From Pseudomonas mendocina (GTDB taxonomy: Bacteria > Pseudomonadota > Gammaproteobacteria > Pseudomonadales > Pseudomonadaceae), in NCBI RefSeq assembly GCF_900636545.1, contig NZ_LR134290.1:4340001-4404000 (forward strand): 64,000 nucleotides of DNA. Direction: 5' to 3'. The position numbers and the translations under genes were made by a program. Under the pieces are notes generated by a model. That model saw only the letters and a list, made by a program, of their open reading frames with translations. It was not told where the DNA came from and did no database searches. Positions 25,289-35,044 of this stretch are shown here, piece by piece (positions within the stretch are counted from its first letter, which is position 1; every line of letters begins with the position of its first letter).

Positions 25289-28200
25289 ATGAAAATCGGC
25301 AGACGACAGCTATTGAAGCTCTGTACTGTCGGGGCTGGAGCGGCCACCACGACCGCACTCGGTTTCGCCCCAGGCGTCGCCCAGGCGACGCAACCGCGCC
25401 AATACAAATTGCTTCGCGCCAAAGAAACCCGCAACAACTGCACCTACTGCTCGGTCGGTTGCGGCATCCTGATGTACAGCCTCGGTGATGGCGCGAAGAA
25501 CGCCCACGAGCGCATCTTTCATATCGAAGGCGATCCCGATCACCCGGTCAGCCGCGGCTCGCTGTGCCCCAAGGGCGCCGGCCTGATCGACTATATCCAC
25601 AGCGACCAGCGCCTCAAGTACCCCGAAGTGCGCGAGGCCGGCAGTCGTGAATGGAAGCGTGTTTCCTGGGATGAGGCCATCGAACGCATCGCCCGCCTGA
25701 TGAAGGATGACCGCGACGCCAACTTCATCGAAAGGAACGCCAAGGGCCAACTGGTCAACCGCTGGACCACCACGGGTTTTCTCGGCTCGTCGGCAGCCAG
25801 CAACGAGACCGGCATTCTCGACGTCAAGTTCGCCCGCAGCCTGGGCATGGTGCATCTGGAGAACCAGGCCCGCCTGTGCCACGGCCCGTCGGTGGCCGGC
25901 CTGGCGCCTTCGTTCGGGCGCGGCGCGATGACCAACAACTGGGTCGATATCAAGAACGCCAACGTCATCCTGGTAATGGGCGGCAACCCGGCCGAGGCGC
26001 ACCCGGTGGGTTTCAAGTGGGCCGTGGAAGCCAAGACGCGCAACAACGCCTACATGATGGTGGTGGACCCACGCTTCAACCGCACCGCCGCGGTCGCCGA
26101 TTTCTATTCGCCGATCCGCGCGGGCGCCGACTCGGCCTTCCTGCTCGGTGTCGCCCGTTATCTGCTGAGCCATGACAAGATCCAGCACGAATACGTCAAG
26201 GCCTACACCAACGCGCCGCTGATCGTGCGCGAGGACTATTCCTTCGAGGACGGCCTGTTCAGCGGCTACGACGCCGACACGCGCAGCTACGATCGCAGCT
26301 CCTGGGCCTATGAGTTGGGTGCCGACGGTTACGCCCTGCGCGACGACAGCCTGCAGCACCCGCGTTGCGTCTTCAACCTGCTCAAGCAGCACGTCGAGCG
26401 CTACACCCCCGAGATGGTCAGCAGCATCTGCGGCACACCGCAGAAGGACTTCCTCCACGTCTGCGAAACGCTGGCCGCGACCTGCGTGCCGGACAAGACC
26501 ACGACCATCCTCTACGCCCTGGGCTGGACCCAGCATGTCGGCGGCTCGCAGATGATCCGTGCCTCGGCCATCGTACAGCTGCTGCTCGGCAACATCGGCA
26601 TGCCCGGTGGCGGCATAAACGCCCTGCGCGGTCACTCCAACGTCCAGGGTTTCACCGACCTGGGCGTACTGACTACCATGCTCCCCGGCTACCTGACCCT
26701 CCCGCACGAGAACCAGCAAAGCCTGGGCGATTACCTGGCGCAACGCACCCCCAAGCCCCTCGTAGACAAACAGGTGAACTATTGGGGCAACACCCCCAAG
26801 TTCATGGTCAGCTTCCTCAAGGGCATGTGGGGCGACAAGGCCACCGCGGAGAACGAGTGGGGTTACCACTGGCTGCCCAAGTGGGATGTCAGCTATGACG
26901 TGATGGCGTTCATCGAGCAGATGACCCAGGGCAAGGCCAACGGCTACCTCGTCCAGGGCTTCAACCTGATCGCCGCAGCCGCGTCCTCGGGCAAGGTCCG
27001 CGAGGGCCTGGCCAAGCTCAAGTACCTGGTGGTAATCGATCCGCTGCAGACCGAAACCTCGTCGTTCTGGCAGAACCACGGCGAATTCAATGACGTCGAT
27101 CCGGCCACGATCCAGACCACGGTGTTCCGCCTGCCCTCATCCTGCTTCGCCGAAGAGAGTGGCTCGATCGCCAACTCCGCGCGCTGGCTGCAATGGCACT
27201 CGGCAGGTCAGACGCCGCCCCACGAAGCATGGCACGACGGCAAGATCCTCGGTACGCTGCTGATGAAGCTGCGCGAGCTGTATGCCAGCGAAGGCGGGGT
27301 ATGCCCCGAGCCGTTGATGAACCTGGACTGGCACTATCACGACCCGCGCGATCCACACCCGGAAGAAGTCGCCAAGCAGCTCAATGGCTATGCACTGGCC
27401 GATCTGGTCGACGATCAGGGCAACCTGATCGCCAGGAAGGGCGAGCTGCTGCCGAGCTTCGCCCACCTGCGCGACGATGGCAGTACCAGCAGCCTGTGCT
27501 GGATCTACACCGGCCAGTGGACGCAGGCCGGCAACATGATGGCTCGCCGCGACAACACCGACACCGGCCTGGGCAACACGCCGGGCTGGGGCTTCGCCTG
27601 GCCGGCCAACCGCCGCCTGCTGTACAACCGCGCCTCGGCCGATCCGGCCGGCAAACCCTGGGACCCGAAGCGCCAGTTTCTGCATTGGGACGGCGCCAAA
27701 TGGAGCGGCGCCGACGTGCCCGACTACCCGCCGACTGCTGCGCCGGGCAGCGGCGTCAGCCCGTTCATCATGCTGCAGGACGGCGTCGGCCACCTGTTCG
27801 CTCTGGGCGCGCTGAACGATGGCCCCTTCCCCGAACATTACGAACCCCAGGAGAGTCCGATCGACGCCAATCCGCTGCACAGCGGTAGCGGCAAGAGCCC
27901 GGTGGCACGCATCTTCGAGGGCGACAAGCCGAGCTTCGGCTCGCGCGATGAATTCCCCTTCGTGGCCACTACCTACTCCATCACCGAAATGTTCCGTCAC
28001 TGGACCAAGCACGCGCGCCTGAACGCCATCGCCCAGCCCGAACAGTTCGTCGAGATCAGCGAAAAGCTCGCCGCCGCCAAGGGCATCGTATCCGGCGACG
28101 AGGTCAAGGTATCGAGCAAACGCGGCTTCATCCGCGGCAAGGCGGTGGTCACCAAGCGGGTGATGACCCTGCAGGTTGCCGGGCAGGAAGTCGAGCAGGT

Positions 28201-28339
28201 CGGCATCCCTTGCCATTGGGGCTTCGAAGGCACCACGCGCAAGGGTTTCCTGGCCAACACCCTGAGCCCGCGTATCGGTGACGCCAACACCCACACGCCT
28301 GAATACAAGGCCTTCCTCGTCAACGTGGAAAAGGTGTAA
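25289..28339 (+). CDS. fdnG: Formate dehydrogenase catalytic subunit (Cys form of FdnG/FdoG)
   Basis: 1016 residues, full length. Twin-arginine leader GRRQLLK (4-10). The [4Fe-4S] site is Cys51-x2-Cys54-x3-Cys58 with Cys93. Molybdopterin regions follow. The residue at the active site is Cys197 (QARLCHGPS), encoded by TGC at 25877-25879, where E. coli and P. aeruginosa FdnG have selenocysteine (TGA). The ORF is uninterrupted. The enzyme oxidises formate in the periplasm and passes electrons through FdnH and FdnI to quinone. First gene of fdnGHI-fdhE. Regulation is probably by Anr (see 24830). The Cys variant is expected to be catalytically slower but independent of selenium. Confidence 0.95.
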   Translation: MKIGRRQLLKLCTVGAGAATTTALGFAPGVAQATQPRQYKLLRAKETRNNCTYCSVGCGILMYSLGDGAKNAHERIFHIEGDPDHPVSRGSLCPKGAGLIDYIHSDQRLKYPEVREAGSREWKRVSWDEAIERIARLMKDDRDANFIERNAKGQLVNRWTTTGFLGSSAASNETGILDVKFARSLGMVHLENQARLCHGPSVAGLAPSFGRGAMTNNWVDIKNANVILVMGGNPAEAHPVGFKWAVEAKTRNNAYMMVVDPRFNRTAAVADFYSPIRAGADSAFLLGVARYLLSHDKIQHEYVKAYTNAPLIVREDYSFEDGLFSGYDADTRSYDRSSWAYELGADGYALRDDSLQHPRCVFNLLKQHVERYTPEMVSSICGTPQKDFLHVCETLAATCVPDKTTTILYALGWTQHVGGSQMIRASAIVQLLLGNIGMPGGGINALRGHSNVQGFTDLGVLTTMLPGYLTLPHENQQSLGDYLAQRTPKPLVDKQVNYWGNTPKFMVSFLKGMWGDKATAENEWGYHWLPKWDVSYDVMAFIEQMTQGKANGYLVQGFNLIAAAASSGKVREGLAKLKYLVVIDPLQTETSSFWQNHGEFNDVDPATIQTTVFRLPSSCFAEESGSIANSARWLQWHSAGQTPPHEAWHDGKILGTLLMKLRELYASEGGVCPEPLMNLDWHYHDPRDPHPEEVAKQLNGYALADLVDDQGNLIARKGELLPSFAHLRDDGSTSSLCWIYTGQWTQAGNMMARRDNTDTGLGNTPGWGFAWPANRRLLYNRASADPAGKPWDPKRQFLHWDGAKWSGADVPDYPPTAAPGSGVSPFIMLQDGVGHLFALGALNDGPFPEHYEPQESPIDANPLHSGSGKSPVARIFEGDKPSFGSRDEFPFVATTYSITEMFRHWTKHARLNAIAQPEQFVEISEKLAAAKGIVSGDEVKVSSKRGFIRGKAVVTKRVMTLQVAGQEVEQVGIPCHWGFEGTTRKGFLANTLSPRIGDANTHTPEYKAFLVNVEKV

Positions 28340-28351
28340 AGGAGCGCTGCC

Positions 28352-29248
28352 ATGTCCATGCAATCCCAAGACATCATCAAGCGTTCGGCCACCAACGTGC
28401 TGACGCCCGCGCCTCATGTGCGCGACAAGAAGGCCGAAGTGGCCAAGCTGATCGACGTGACCACCTGCATCGGCTGCAAGGCCTGCCAGGTGGCCTGCTC
28501 GGAGTGGAACGACATCCGCGACCAGGTCGGCCACAACCACGGCATGTACGACAACCCGATCGACCTGAGCGCAGACTCCTGGACGGTGATGCGCTATGAC
28601 GAGTACCAGAACGATGAAAGCGGTCGCCTGGAATGGCTGATCCGCAAGGACGGCTGCATGCACTGCGCCGATCCTGGCTGCCTCAAGGCCTGCCCGCAAC
28701 CCGGGGCCATCGTGCAGTACGCCAATGGCATCGTCGACTTCCAGTCCGAGCACTGCATCGGCTGCGGCTACTGCATCGCCGGCTGCCCCTTCGACGTGCC
28801 GCGCATCAGCCAGAAGGACAACAAGGCCTACAAATGCACCCTGTGCTCGGACCGCCTCGCCGTCGGCCAGGAGCCGGCCTGCGTGAAGACCTGCCCGACC
28901 GGGGCGATCCGCTTCGGCAGCAAGGAAGACATGCTGCACTACGGCGCGGAGCGTGTTACGGAGCTCAAGGGTCGTGGCTTCGCCGGGGCCGGCGTATACG
29001 ACCCGCAAGGCGTTGGCGGCACCCACGTGATGTACGTGCTGCAACATGCCGACAAGCCGCAGCTGTACCACAAATTGCCCACCGATCCGCGTATCAGCAG
29101 CGCCATCCACGGCTGGAAGGGCTGGCTCAAACCGGTGGCGGCCGCTGCGTTCTTCGCCACCCTGGCCGGCACCCTGTTCCACTACGTCGGCGTGGGCGCC
29201 AACAGCCTGCCCGAAGACGAGCACGCAACCGAGGAGGACAAGGCATGA
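28352..29248 (+). CDS. fdnH: Formate dehydrogenase iron-sulfur (beta) subunit
   Basis: 298 residues. Four [4Fe-4S] cluster motifs: [37 protein letters not shown] and CTLCSDR...CVKTC. A single C-terminal transmembrane helix (about 252-272, [19 protein letters not shown]) anchors it on the periplasmic face. It carries electrons from the molybdenum subunit to cytochrome b. The start is 12 bp after fdnG and the stop overlaps fdnI by 4 bp (ATGA), as in an operon. Confidence 0.96.
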   Translation: MSMQSQDIIKRSATNVLTPAPHVRDKKAEVAKLIDVTTCIGCKACQVACSEWNDIRDQVGHNHGMYDNPIDLSADSWTVMRYDEYQNDESGRLEWLIRKDGCMHCADPGCLKACPQPGAIVQYANGIVDFQSEHCIGCGYCIAGCPFDVPRISQKDNKAYKCTLCSDRLAVGQEPACVKTCPTGAIRFGSKEDMLHYGAERVTELKGRGFAGAGVYDPQGVGGTHVMYVLQHADKPQLYHKLPTDPRISSAIHGWKGWLKPVAAAAFFATLAGTLFHYVGVGANSLPEDEHATEEDKA

Positions 29249-29880
29249 AACGTTACGACGCCCTGCTACGCACGCCTTACGCGGTACGCATGAGCCACTG
29301 GCTGATGGTCATCTGCTTCTTCTTCGTGTCGATGTCCGGCCTTTCATGGTTCTTCCCCTCGCTGAACGGGCTCAATAGCCTACTCGGCGGCCCGCAACTC
29401 GCGCGCATCCTGCACCCGTTCATGGGCGTGGCGATCTTCCTGCTCCTCACCTTCATGTTCATCCGCCTGGTGCGCTACAACCTGCCGGAAGCGGGCGATG
29501 GCAAGTGGTTCGCCAACCTCGGCCTGGTGCTAAGGGGCGAACACAGCGACAAACTGGATACCGGCAAGTACAACGCCGGACAGAAGCTGCTGTTCTGGGG
29601 AATCATGGGCCTGATCTCACTGCTACTGATCAGCGGGATGGTGATCTGGCGGCCGTACTTCGCCCCACTGTTCTCGATTCCGACCATCCGCGTCGGCCTG
29701 TTCATCCATGCCCTGGCCGGGGTGCTGCTGATGCTGCTGATCATCGGTCATATCTACCTGGCGTTCTGGGTCAAGGGCTCGGTGGACAGCATGTCCAGCG
29801 GCTACGTCAGCCGCAAATGGGCGCGTACCCACCACCCACGCTGGTTCCGTCAGGTTGCCGGCAAGAAGGACGCGCCATGA
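29245..29880 (+). CDS. fdnI: Formate dehydrogenase cytochrome b556 (gamma) subunit
   Basis: 211 residues with four membrane helices and haem-ligating His residues in [24 protein letters not shown] and [10 protein letters not shown]. It transfers electrons from FdnH to the quinone pool across the inner membrane. The ATG at 29245 overlaps the fdnH stop, and its own stop overlaps fdhE, so translation is coupled through the operon. Confidence 0.95.
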   Translation: MKRYDALLRTPYAVRMSHWLMVICFFFVSMSGLSWFFPSLNGLNSLLGGPQLARILHPFMGVAIFLLLTFMFIRLVRYNLPEAGDGKWFANLGLVLRGEHSDKLDTGKYNAGQKLLFWGIMGLISLLLISGMVIWRPYFAPLFSIPTIRVGLFIHALAGVLLMLLIIGHIYLAFWVKGSVDSMSSGYVSRKWARTHHPRWFRQVAGKKDAP

Positions 29881-30761
29881 ACAGCATCAGGCTGACCCCG
29901 ATCGACCAACGCAGCGGCGGCATCGAGCGCATCGAGCCGCTGCTTCGGCCACGCCTCGAAGGCCTCTACTCCGGGCGCGCGGCGCGCCTGGAGGCGCTGG
30001 CGGCTAAACACCCGATGGCCGATTACCTGCGTTTCACTGCCGCTATCGCCCGTGCCCAACAGCGGCTGCTCGAACAACTGCCACTGCCCGCCAAGGTCAA
30101 TCCACAGCTGGAACTGCACGACCAGGCACCATTGGCCACCGCCCAGTTGCCGCGTGATCCGTACTGGCGATGCCTGTTGCAGGGACTACTGGAACAACTG
30201 CACGGCGACGCCCCAGCGCCAGTCCAGGCCGTGATCGAAGACCTGCAGAACAGCAGCCAGGAGCGCCTGGAAATGTTGGCCGATGCCCTGCTCTCAGGCC
30301 GTTACGAGGCAGTCGGCGGCGACCGTGCACTGTTCCTCTGGAGCGCCCTGGCGCTGTACTGGACGCAACTGGCCGCACGCCTGCCGCTGCACGCTAGCAC
30401 AGGCGAAAACCGCCAGCTGTGCCCGGTATGCGCCCAGGCACCCAGCGCCAGCGTGATCCTCTCCGGCCTGCGCTACCTGCACTGCAGCCTATGCGAAAGC
30501 CGCTGGCACATGGTGCGGCTCAAGTGCAGCAACTGCGAGCAGACCGACAAGCTCGACTACTGGTCGCTGGACTCCAAGGACACCACGCTCAAGGCAGAGA
30601 GCTGTGGCGACTGCTACAGCTACCTCAAGGTGCTCTACCTGGACCGTAATCACGAATTGGAAGCCATCGCCGACGACCTGGCCTCGCTGGCCCTGGACGC
30701 CGAACTCGAGCGCGAAGGTTTCGCCCGCAGCGGCCCACACCCGCTGCTTTTCCCCGGCTGA
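29877..30761 (+). CDS. fdhE: Formate dehydrogenase accessory protein FdhE
   Basis: 294 residues. Four CxxC pairs typical of the rubredoxin-like FdhE fold occur in the C-terminal half: CPVC, CSLC, CSNC and CGDC. FdhE interacts with the catalytic subunit and is needed for active enzyme before Tat export. In P. aeruginosa, from memory, selA and selB follow fdhE; here the next feature is a cobalamin riboswitch. That agrees with the Cys-type FdnG needing no selenocysteine machinery. Confidence 0.95.
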   Translation: MNSIRLTPIDQRSGGIERIEPLLRPRLEGLYSGRAARLEALAAKHPMADYLRFTAAIARAQQRLLEQLPLPAKVNPQLELHDQAPLATAQLPRDPYWRCLLQGLLEQLHGDAPAPVQAVIEDLQNSSQERLEMLADALLSGRYEAVGGDRALFLWSALALYWTQLAARLPLHASTGENRQLCPVCAQAPSASVILSGLRYLHCSLCESRWHMVRLKCSNCEQTDKLDYWSLDSKDTTLKAESCGDCYSYLKVLYLDRNHELEAIADDLASLALDAELEREGFARSGPHPLLFPG

Positions 30762-31140
30762 TACACCAGGTGCCCCCCACACAGCCTGCGGGGCAGCGCC
30801 GGCACGCTTGAATTGCACGGGCTGAGCGCTTATGGTCGCGCCCAGCCATCCAGGTGCGCCGGACGAATTCGTCGTAACGGCGTTAAACGGGAAGCCGGTG
30901 CGCTCACGCGAGCAATCCCGGCGCTGCCCCCGCAACGGTAATCGACAGCAGGCCTGCGCCTGCCACCTCGCCCAAACAGCCACTGGTGCAAGCCGGGAAG
31001 GCGGGCCAGGGTCGAGAGCCCGGATACCGGCCAGGAAGGTTCCATCGGTGTTGCGGAGGGCTCCACCGCCAGGTTCGGTCAGCGTGCCGGCCCTGCTCCT
31101 GCCCTCCTCGAAAGCGCTGACCTTTTGAGGAATCTTGAAC
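30762..31140. other. 379-bp region occupied by a cobalamin riboswitch
   Basis: No gene. Most of the space is the adenosylcobalamin riboswitch described separately. A ribosome site (TTTTGAGG, 31123-31130) precedes btuB. Confidence 0.75.
30850..31045 (+). ncRNA. Cobalamin (B12) riboswitch upstream of btuB
   Basis: Conserved parts occur in order: AACGGGAAGCCGGTGC (30886-30901), the B12 box GCTGCCCCCGCAACGGTAA (30923-30941), AGCCACTG (30978-30985), CCGGGAAGGCG (30993-31003) and GAGAGCCCGGATACCGGCC (31014-31032). Bound cobalamin would shut down the receptor gene that starts 95 bp later. The outer limits are estimates. Confidence 0.92.
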
Positions 31141-32994
31141 ATGAAACTGTCCCGTCTCACCCTGGCCGTCACCCTTATGCCAGGCCTCGCCCTGGCTACC
31201 GAACCCTACGTCACCGAACCGCTGGTCGTTACTTCCGGGCGCCAGGCCGAGCCGCAAGCCCAGGCCACTGCCGCAACCACAGTGTTCGACCGGAGCGATA
31301 TCGAGCGCCTGCAGGTTCGCAGCGTGCCCCAGTTGCTCAGCCGAGTGCCTGGCGTGCAGATTGGCAGCTCCGGGGGGGTGATTTCCTACTCGGTGCGCGG
31401 TACCAGCACCGCGCAGACCCTGGTACTTATCGATGGCCAGCGCGTTGCATCCGCCAGTAGCGGCATCGCTCGCCTCGATTACCTGAACATCGACAACGTC
31501 GAACGCCTGGAGGTGACGCGCGGCCCCCGCTCATCCCTCTATGGAGCCGACACCATTGGCGGTGTGATCCAGATTTTCACCCGCCGTGGCGAAGCGGGCC
31601 TGCATCCGCAAGTGCGCCTGGCAATCGGCAGCCACCAAACCTTCCAGCGCAGCGTGGCACTGACCGGAGGCAATGACCGCACTACCTTTGCCCTCGGTGG
31701 CAGCCTTGACGAAAGCAGCGGCTGGGATCGCACCAGCGACAACGTCGGTGCCGACAGCGATCACGACGCGCTGCGCAACAAGGCCGTACACCTGAATCTG
31801 GATCATCGTTTCAGCGATGACTGGAAAGCCGGGCTAAACCTGAACGATCAACGCGGCGACAGTGAGTACGACGACGCTTACAACTTCGTCCCCGGACAAC
31901 CTCACGATGAGTTCCGCCTGAGCAGCTACAGCGGATACCTGGATGGCAGGCTTACCGACACCTGGAGCAGCCGTATCGAACTGGGCCGCAGTTTCGACCG
32001 CAACAAGGCGCTGGGCGCCGCAGACGACTGGAACAATGGCACGCTGAAAACCACTCGCAACTCTGCGAGCTGGATCAATCGCCTGCAACTGAACGCGGCC
32101 AACCAACTGACCCTCGGTGCCGACTGGTACGAGGACAGGGTTGATGGCAGCACCGTGTTTGCAGAGGGCGAGCGTGCTAACCGTGCCGTCTTCGCTCAAC
32201 ACAGCTTCAAGGGCGAACACTTTGGCACCGAACTGGGCCTTCGCCACGACGACAACCAGGTCTACGGAAACCAGAACAGCTGGAACGCGGCCCTCAGTCT
32301 GCCCATGGGCGACAGTCAGAGCTGGATCGTCAGCTACGGAGAGGGTTTCCGCGCCCCCACCTTCAGCGATCTCTACTATCCCGGCTCCGGCAACCCGAAT
32401 CTGAAGGCCGAGACGTCGAAAACCTACGAGTTGCAATGGCGCGCCGACCTCTCCGGCACGCACCTGACAGCCTCGCTGTACCGTACCGACATCGACGATA
32501 TGATCGCCTGGGATAGCAGCGCCAAGCGACCGGAGAATATTGCCAAGGCGCGCGTCAATGGCTTCGAGGCCAGCGTTGCCCGCAATGTACTGGACTGGCA
32601 GGTTCAGCTCGGGGTGAGCCTGATCGATCCGCGCGACCGCGACAACGGCCACACACTTCCTTACCGAGCGCGCCGCACCCTCAGCGTAGATATCGACCGC
32701 CAGTTTGGCGCCTTCGGTGTCGGCGGCTCATGGCGCGCGGTTAGCCAACGCTACGACGACTCGGCCAATACCCGCCAACTCTCCGGTTATGGTGTACTCG
32801 ACTTGCGCACCAGTTGGCAGAGTTCACCTGAACTGCGCTGGGATCTGAAGCTGGATAACGCACTCGATCGTGGTTACACGCAGGGTAACTACCTTCGTCC
32901 GACCAATCCTCTGGATTTCACAGGCGAACCACATCCCTATCGCGAGGCTGGTCGCACCGCACTGCTGGCGGTGACTTGGACACCACAACTCTAA
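31141..32994 (+). CDS. btuB: TonB-dependent cobalamin receptor
   Basis: 617 residues. The ATG at 31141 was chosen over a TTG two codons upstream because of spacing to GAGG (31127-31130). Signal peptide to about residue 19, TonB box TEPLVVTSGR, plug domain with LSRVPGVQIGSSGG and RGPRSSLYGADTIGGVIQIFT, then a 22-strand barrel ending in a hydrophobic strand with TALLAVTWTPQL. It imports vitamin B12 across the outer membrane using TonB/ExbB/ExbD energy. The riboswitch just upstream supports the cobalamin assignment. The periplasmic partner btuF lies convergent 223 bp away. A Phe end residue is absent; the last residue is Leu. Confidence 0.93.
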   Translation: MKLSRLTLAVTLMPGLALATEPYVTEPLVVTSGRQAEPQAQATAATTVFDRSDIERLQVRSVPQLLSRVPGVQIGSSGGVISYSVRGTSTAQTLVLIDGQRVASASSGIARLDYLNIDNVERLEVTRGPRSSLYGADTIGGVIQIFTRRGEAGLHPQVRLAIGSHQTFQRSVALTGGNDRTTFALGGSLDESSGWDRTSDNVGADSDHDALRNKAVHLNLDHRFSDDWKAGLNLNDQRGDSEYDDAYNFVPGQPHDEFRLSSYSGYLDGRLTDTWSSRIELGRSFDRNKALGAADDWNNGTLKTTRNSASWINRLQLNAANQLTLGADWYEDRVDGSTVFAEGERANRAVFAQHSFKGEHFGTELGLRHDDNQVYGNQNSWNAALSLPMGDSQSWIVSYGEGFRAPTFSDLYYPGSGNPNLKAETSKTYELQWRADLSGTHLTASLYRTDIDDMIAWDSSAKRPENIAKARVNGFEASVARNVLDWQVQLGVSLIDPRDRDNGHTLPYRARRTLSVDIDRQFGAFGVGGSWRAVSQRYDDSANTRQLSGYGVLDLRTSWQSSPELRWDLKLDNALDRGYTQGNYLRPTNPLDFTGEPHPYREAGRTALLAVTWTPQL

Positions 32995-33011
32995 GATTGA
33001 TGTGCAGCCAA

Positions 33012-33193
33012 CGTAGGGTGGGTTAGCGGCGCTGAACGCCGATCTTGCTGGTGTAGATGAAAACTGTGCGCCGCGTAACCCACCAGGCGATGGTTCGCCT
33101 TGCACCAATGGTGGGTATCGCGGGGCGGCCATCCGCCGCATCAAGCACAGTGGAACACGCAGCCACCGCAACAAGCGGCTAACCCACCCTACG
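33012..33193. repeat. 182-bp intergenic element with perfect 16-bp terminal inverted repeats
   Basis: CGTAGGGTGGGTTAGC at 33012-33027 is the exact reverse complement of GCTAACCCACCCTACG at 33178-33193. Inside, TAACCCACCA (from about 33077) and TGGTGGGTA (from about 33109) form a second inverted pair related to the ends. No ORF is contained. It resembles a small non-autonomous or REP-derived unit between the convergent btuB and btuF genes. Confidence 0.7.
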
Positions 33194-33217
33194 CAACCAT
33201 ATGCAACCCACGTAACG

Positions 33218-34012
33218 CTACCGCGCCCCAGCCATCCGCTCACACAACTGCTCGATGGCGCCCAGCATCTGCCGGCTGGGCCTTTCCAGGCCCTTGTCCG
33301 GCACCGCCCACACCTGCCCCCGGCGCACCGCATGCAACTGCGGCCAGGCTTGCCAGGTCGTCAGTTCGGCATTGCTACCGCCGAGAATGACATCCGGATC
33401 ACGCGCCAGCACCGCCTCGACGCTGACCTGAGGCGCCGGCTGCGGCAGGTCGTCGAACAGATTGCGTGCACCGCACACCTGCAGGGCATCACCGATCAGT
33501 TGCTGGCCACCGATGGTGTAGAGCGGCTGGTGCCAGACCTGATAGAACACCGACAGGGGCTGTTTGCGCCGGTAGCGCTGACGCAACGCATCCAGGGCGC
33601 CCTGAAACTCGGACGCCAGCTGCTCACCCTGTTCCGGCCGGCCAATTCGCTTGCCAATGCCTACGAACGCGTCACCAAGTTGGTCGAGGCGTTGCGGCTC
33701 GACGATCAAAAGATCGATGCCTAGCCCGCGCAACTGCGCCTGTTGCGCGGGCGGCACGCTACCCGGCGCGATCAGGATCAGATCTGGCGCCAGCTGCAGC
33801 AGACGTTCGAATTCCAGCTGTCCATAACGCCCAACGGTGGGTAGATGCGCCAGAGCGGCGGGACGCTCGTCTCCGTCGAGCACACCGACCAGCAGGTCGG
33901 CCGCATTCAGATCGAGCATGATTTCGCTGAGCGAGGGTGCCAGGCTGATCACCCGCTCGGCGGCCGACAGCGGCAACGTCAGCAGGCAGAGGGCGAACAG
34001 CAAAGCACGCAT
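33218..34012 (-). CDS. btuF: Cobalamin-binding periplasmic protein (BtuF-like)
   Basis: 264 residues with signal peptide (cut after SAAE, about 19). Class III binding-protein fold: RVISLAPSLSEIMLDLNA, a central helix, and GGSNAELTTWQAWPQLHAVRRGQVW at the end. BtuF delivers B12 to BtuCD. It is convergent with the riboswitch-controlled btuB and is followed on the same strand order by a small membrane protein and ribA (the PA4045-PA4047 arrangement from memory). No btuCD genes are present. A haem or siderophore ligand cannot be fully excluded, but the context favours cobalamin. Confidence 0.85.
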   Translation of the reverse strand: MRALLFALCLLTLPLSAAERVISLAPSLSEIMLDLNAADLLVGVLDGDERPAALAHLPTVGRYGQLEFERLLQLAPDLILIAPGSVPPAQQAQLRGLGIDLLIVEPQRLDQLGDAFVGIGKRIGRPEQGEQLASEFQGALDALRQRYRRKQPLSVFYQVWHQPLYTIGGQQLIGDALQVCGARNLFDDLPQPAPQVSVEAVLARDPDVILGGSNAELTTWQAWPQLHAVRRGQVWAVPDKGLERPSRQMLGAIEQLCERMAGAR

Positions 34013-34013
34013 G

Positions 34014-34427
34014 TCAGCCCAACTGACGGGGTATGCGGTAGAGGCTGTGCAGTACGATGGACGACAGCGCGAGCAGCACCAGAGGAATCGCCTCGAGGCC
34101 AGCGAGGACGGCTAGAGCAGCGATCCAGGCCGGTAAAGCGGCGCCAAGCAGCGCGCGCAGGCGAACTCGATCCAGCTCCAGCCAGGCCGCGGGCTCGGCC
34201 TCGCTGTCGAGGGCCTTTTCAGTCGCGATCAGCGCACGCTTGTAGGCAGAAAACAGCGGCAGGCTGACGAACATCGATGCCAGACCGGCGATGAACAGCG
34301 GCATGGTCAGCACCGTGGTATTACCGCCACCGAACAGCAGGTTGAACACCAGCAGCGGTGCCAGTGCCACGCCCAGCTGGCGCCACCAGGCCAGCGCCAG
34401 GCGACGCTTGACCTGGCCTCGGGTCAC
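34014..34427 (-). CDS. Small membrane protein of unknown function
   Basis: 137 residues with a basic N-terminus ([17 protein letters not shown]). Two hydrophobic segments near 18-60 and two near 90-130 flank a soluble middle ([25 protein letters not shown]). No recognised domain. Its start overlaps the ribA stop by 4 bp and its stop is 1 bp from the btuF-like start, so all three form one transcript. The same order is remembered from P. aeruginosa (PA4046). Function cannot be inferred. Confidence 0.75.
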   Translation of the reverse strand: MTRGQVKRRLALAWWRQLGVALAPLLVFNLLFGGGNTTVLTMPLFIAGLASMFVSLPLFSAYKRALIATEKALDSEAEPAAWLELDRVRLRALLGAALPAWIAALAVLAGLEAIPLVLLALSSIVLHSLYRIPRQLG

Positions 34428-35044
34428 AGGCGTTCCTCGGTCTCGCCCTGATGCTGGTTGCCCAGCATATGACCGAGCTTGCCGGCCTTGGTGGCGAGGT
34501 AACGCTTGTTATAGGGGTTGTGCGCGATCTGCAGTGGCACGCGGTGGTCCACGGCAATACCCATCTCACCCAGCGCTTTGACCTTGCGCGGATTGTTGGT
34601 CATCAGCTTGAGGCTCTTGATGCCCAAGTGCTCGAGCATCGGCAAGCAGATGGCGTAATCGCGCTGGTCGGCGCCGAAGCCCAGGCGCTCGTTGGCCTCT
34701 ACGGTATCGGCACCACCGTCCTGCAGCTCATAGGCGCGGATCTTGTTCAGCAGGCCGATGCCACGGCCTTCCTGACGCAGATACAGCAATACACCACGCC
34801 CCTCATTGGCGATGGCCTGCAGCGCCGCCTGCAGCTGGGCACCGCAGTCACAACGCAGGCTGAACAGGGCGTCGCCGGTCAGGCATTCGGAATGCAGACG
34901 CCCAAGCACCGGAGCACCATCGGCGACGTTGCCGAAGGTCAGAGCGACGTGCTCCTTGCCGGTGGCCTCATCGAGGAAACCGTGCATGGTAAACACACCG
35001 AAGGGCGTGGGCAGTTGGGAGGCGGCGACGAACACGACGGACAC
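34424..35044 (-). CDS. ribA: GTP cyclohydrolase II
   Basis: 206 residues. Zinc ligands Cys54, Cys65 and Cys67 in [18 protein letters not shown] match E. coli Rib[15 protein letters not shown] is the GTP-binding region. It opens GTP to start riboflavin synthesis. It stands apart from the main rib cluster and supplies the GCH II activity that the RibBA protein at 39442-40521 has apparently lost. No FMN riboswitch was seen before it. Confidence 0.96.
   Translation of the reverse strand: MSVVFVAASQLPTPFGVFTMHGFLDEATGKEHVALTFGNVADGAPVLGRLHSECLTGDALFSLRCDCGAQLQAALQAIANEGRGVLLYLRQEGRGIGLLNKIRAYELQDGGADTVEANERLGFGADQRDYAICLPMLEHLGIKSLKLMTNNPRKVKALGEMGIAVDHRVPLQIAHNPYNKRYLATKAGKLGHMLGNQHQGETEERL

Noticed and set aside
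25877..25879. Possible selenocysteine codon in fdnG
   Set aside because: The codon is TGC (Cys), and the frame runs full length without in-frame TGA.
27137..29224. 695-codon minus-strand frame opposite fdnG/fdnH
   Set aside because: Antisense to two well-supported subunits with codon bias on the other strand; no domain seen.
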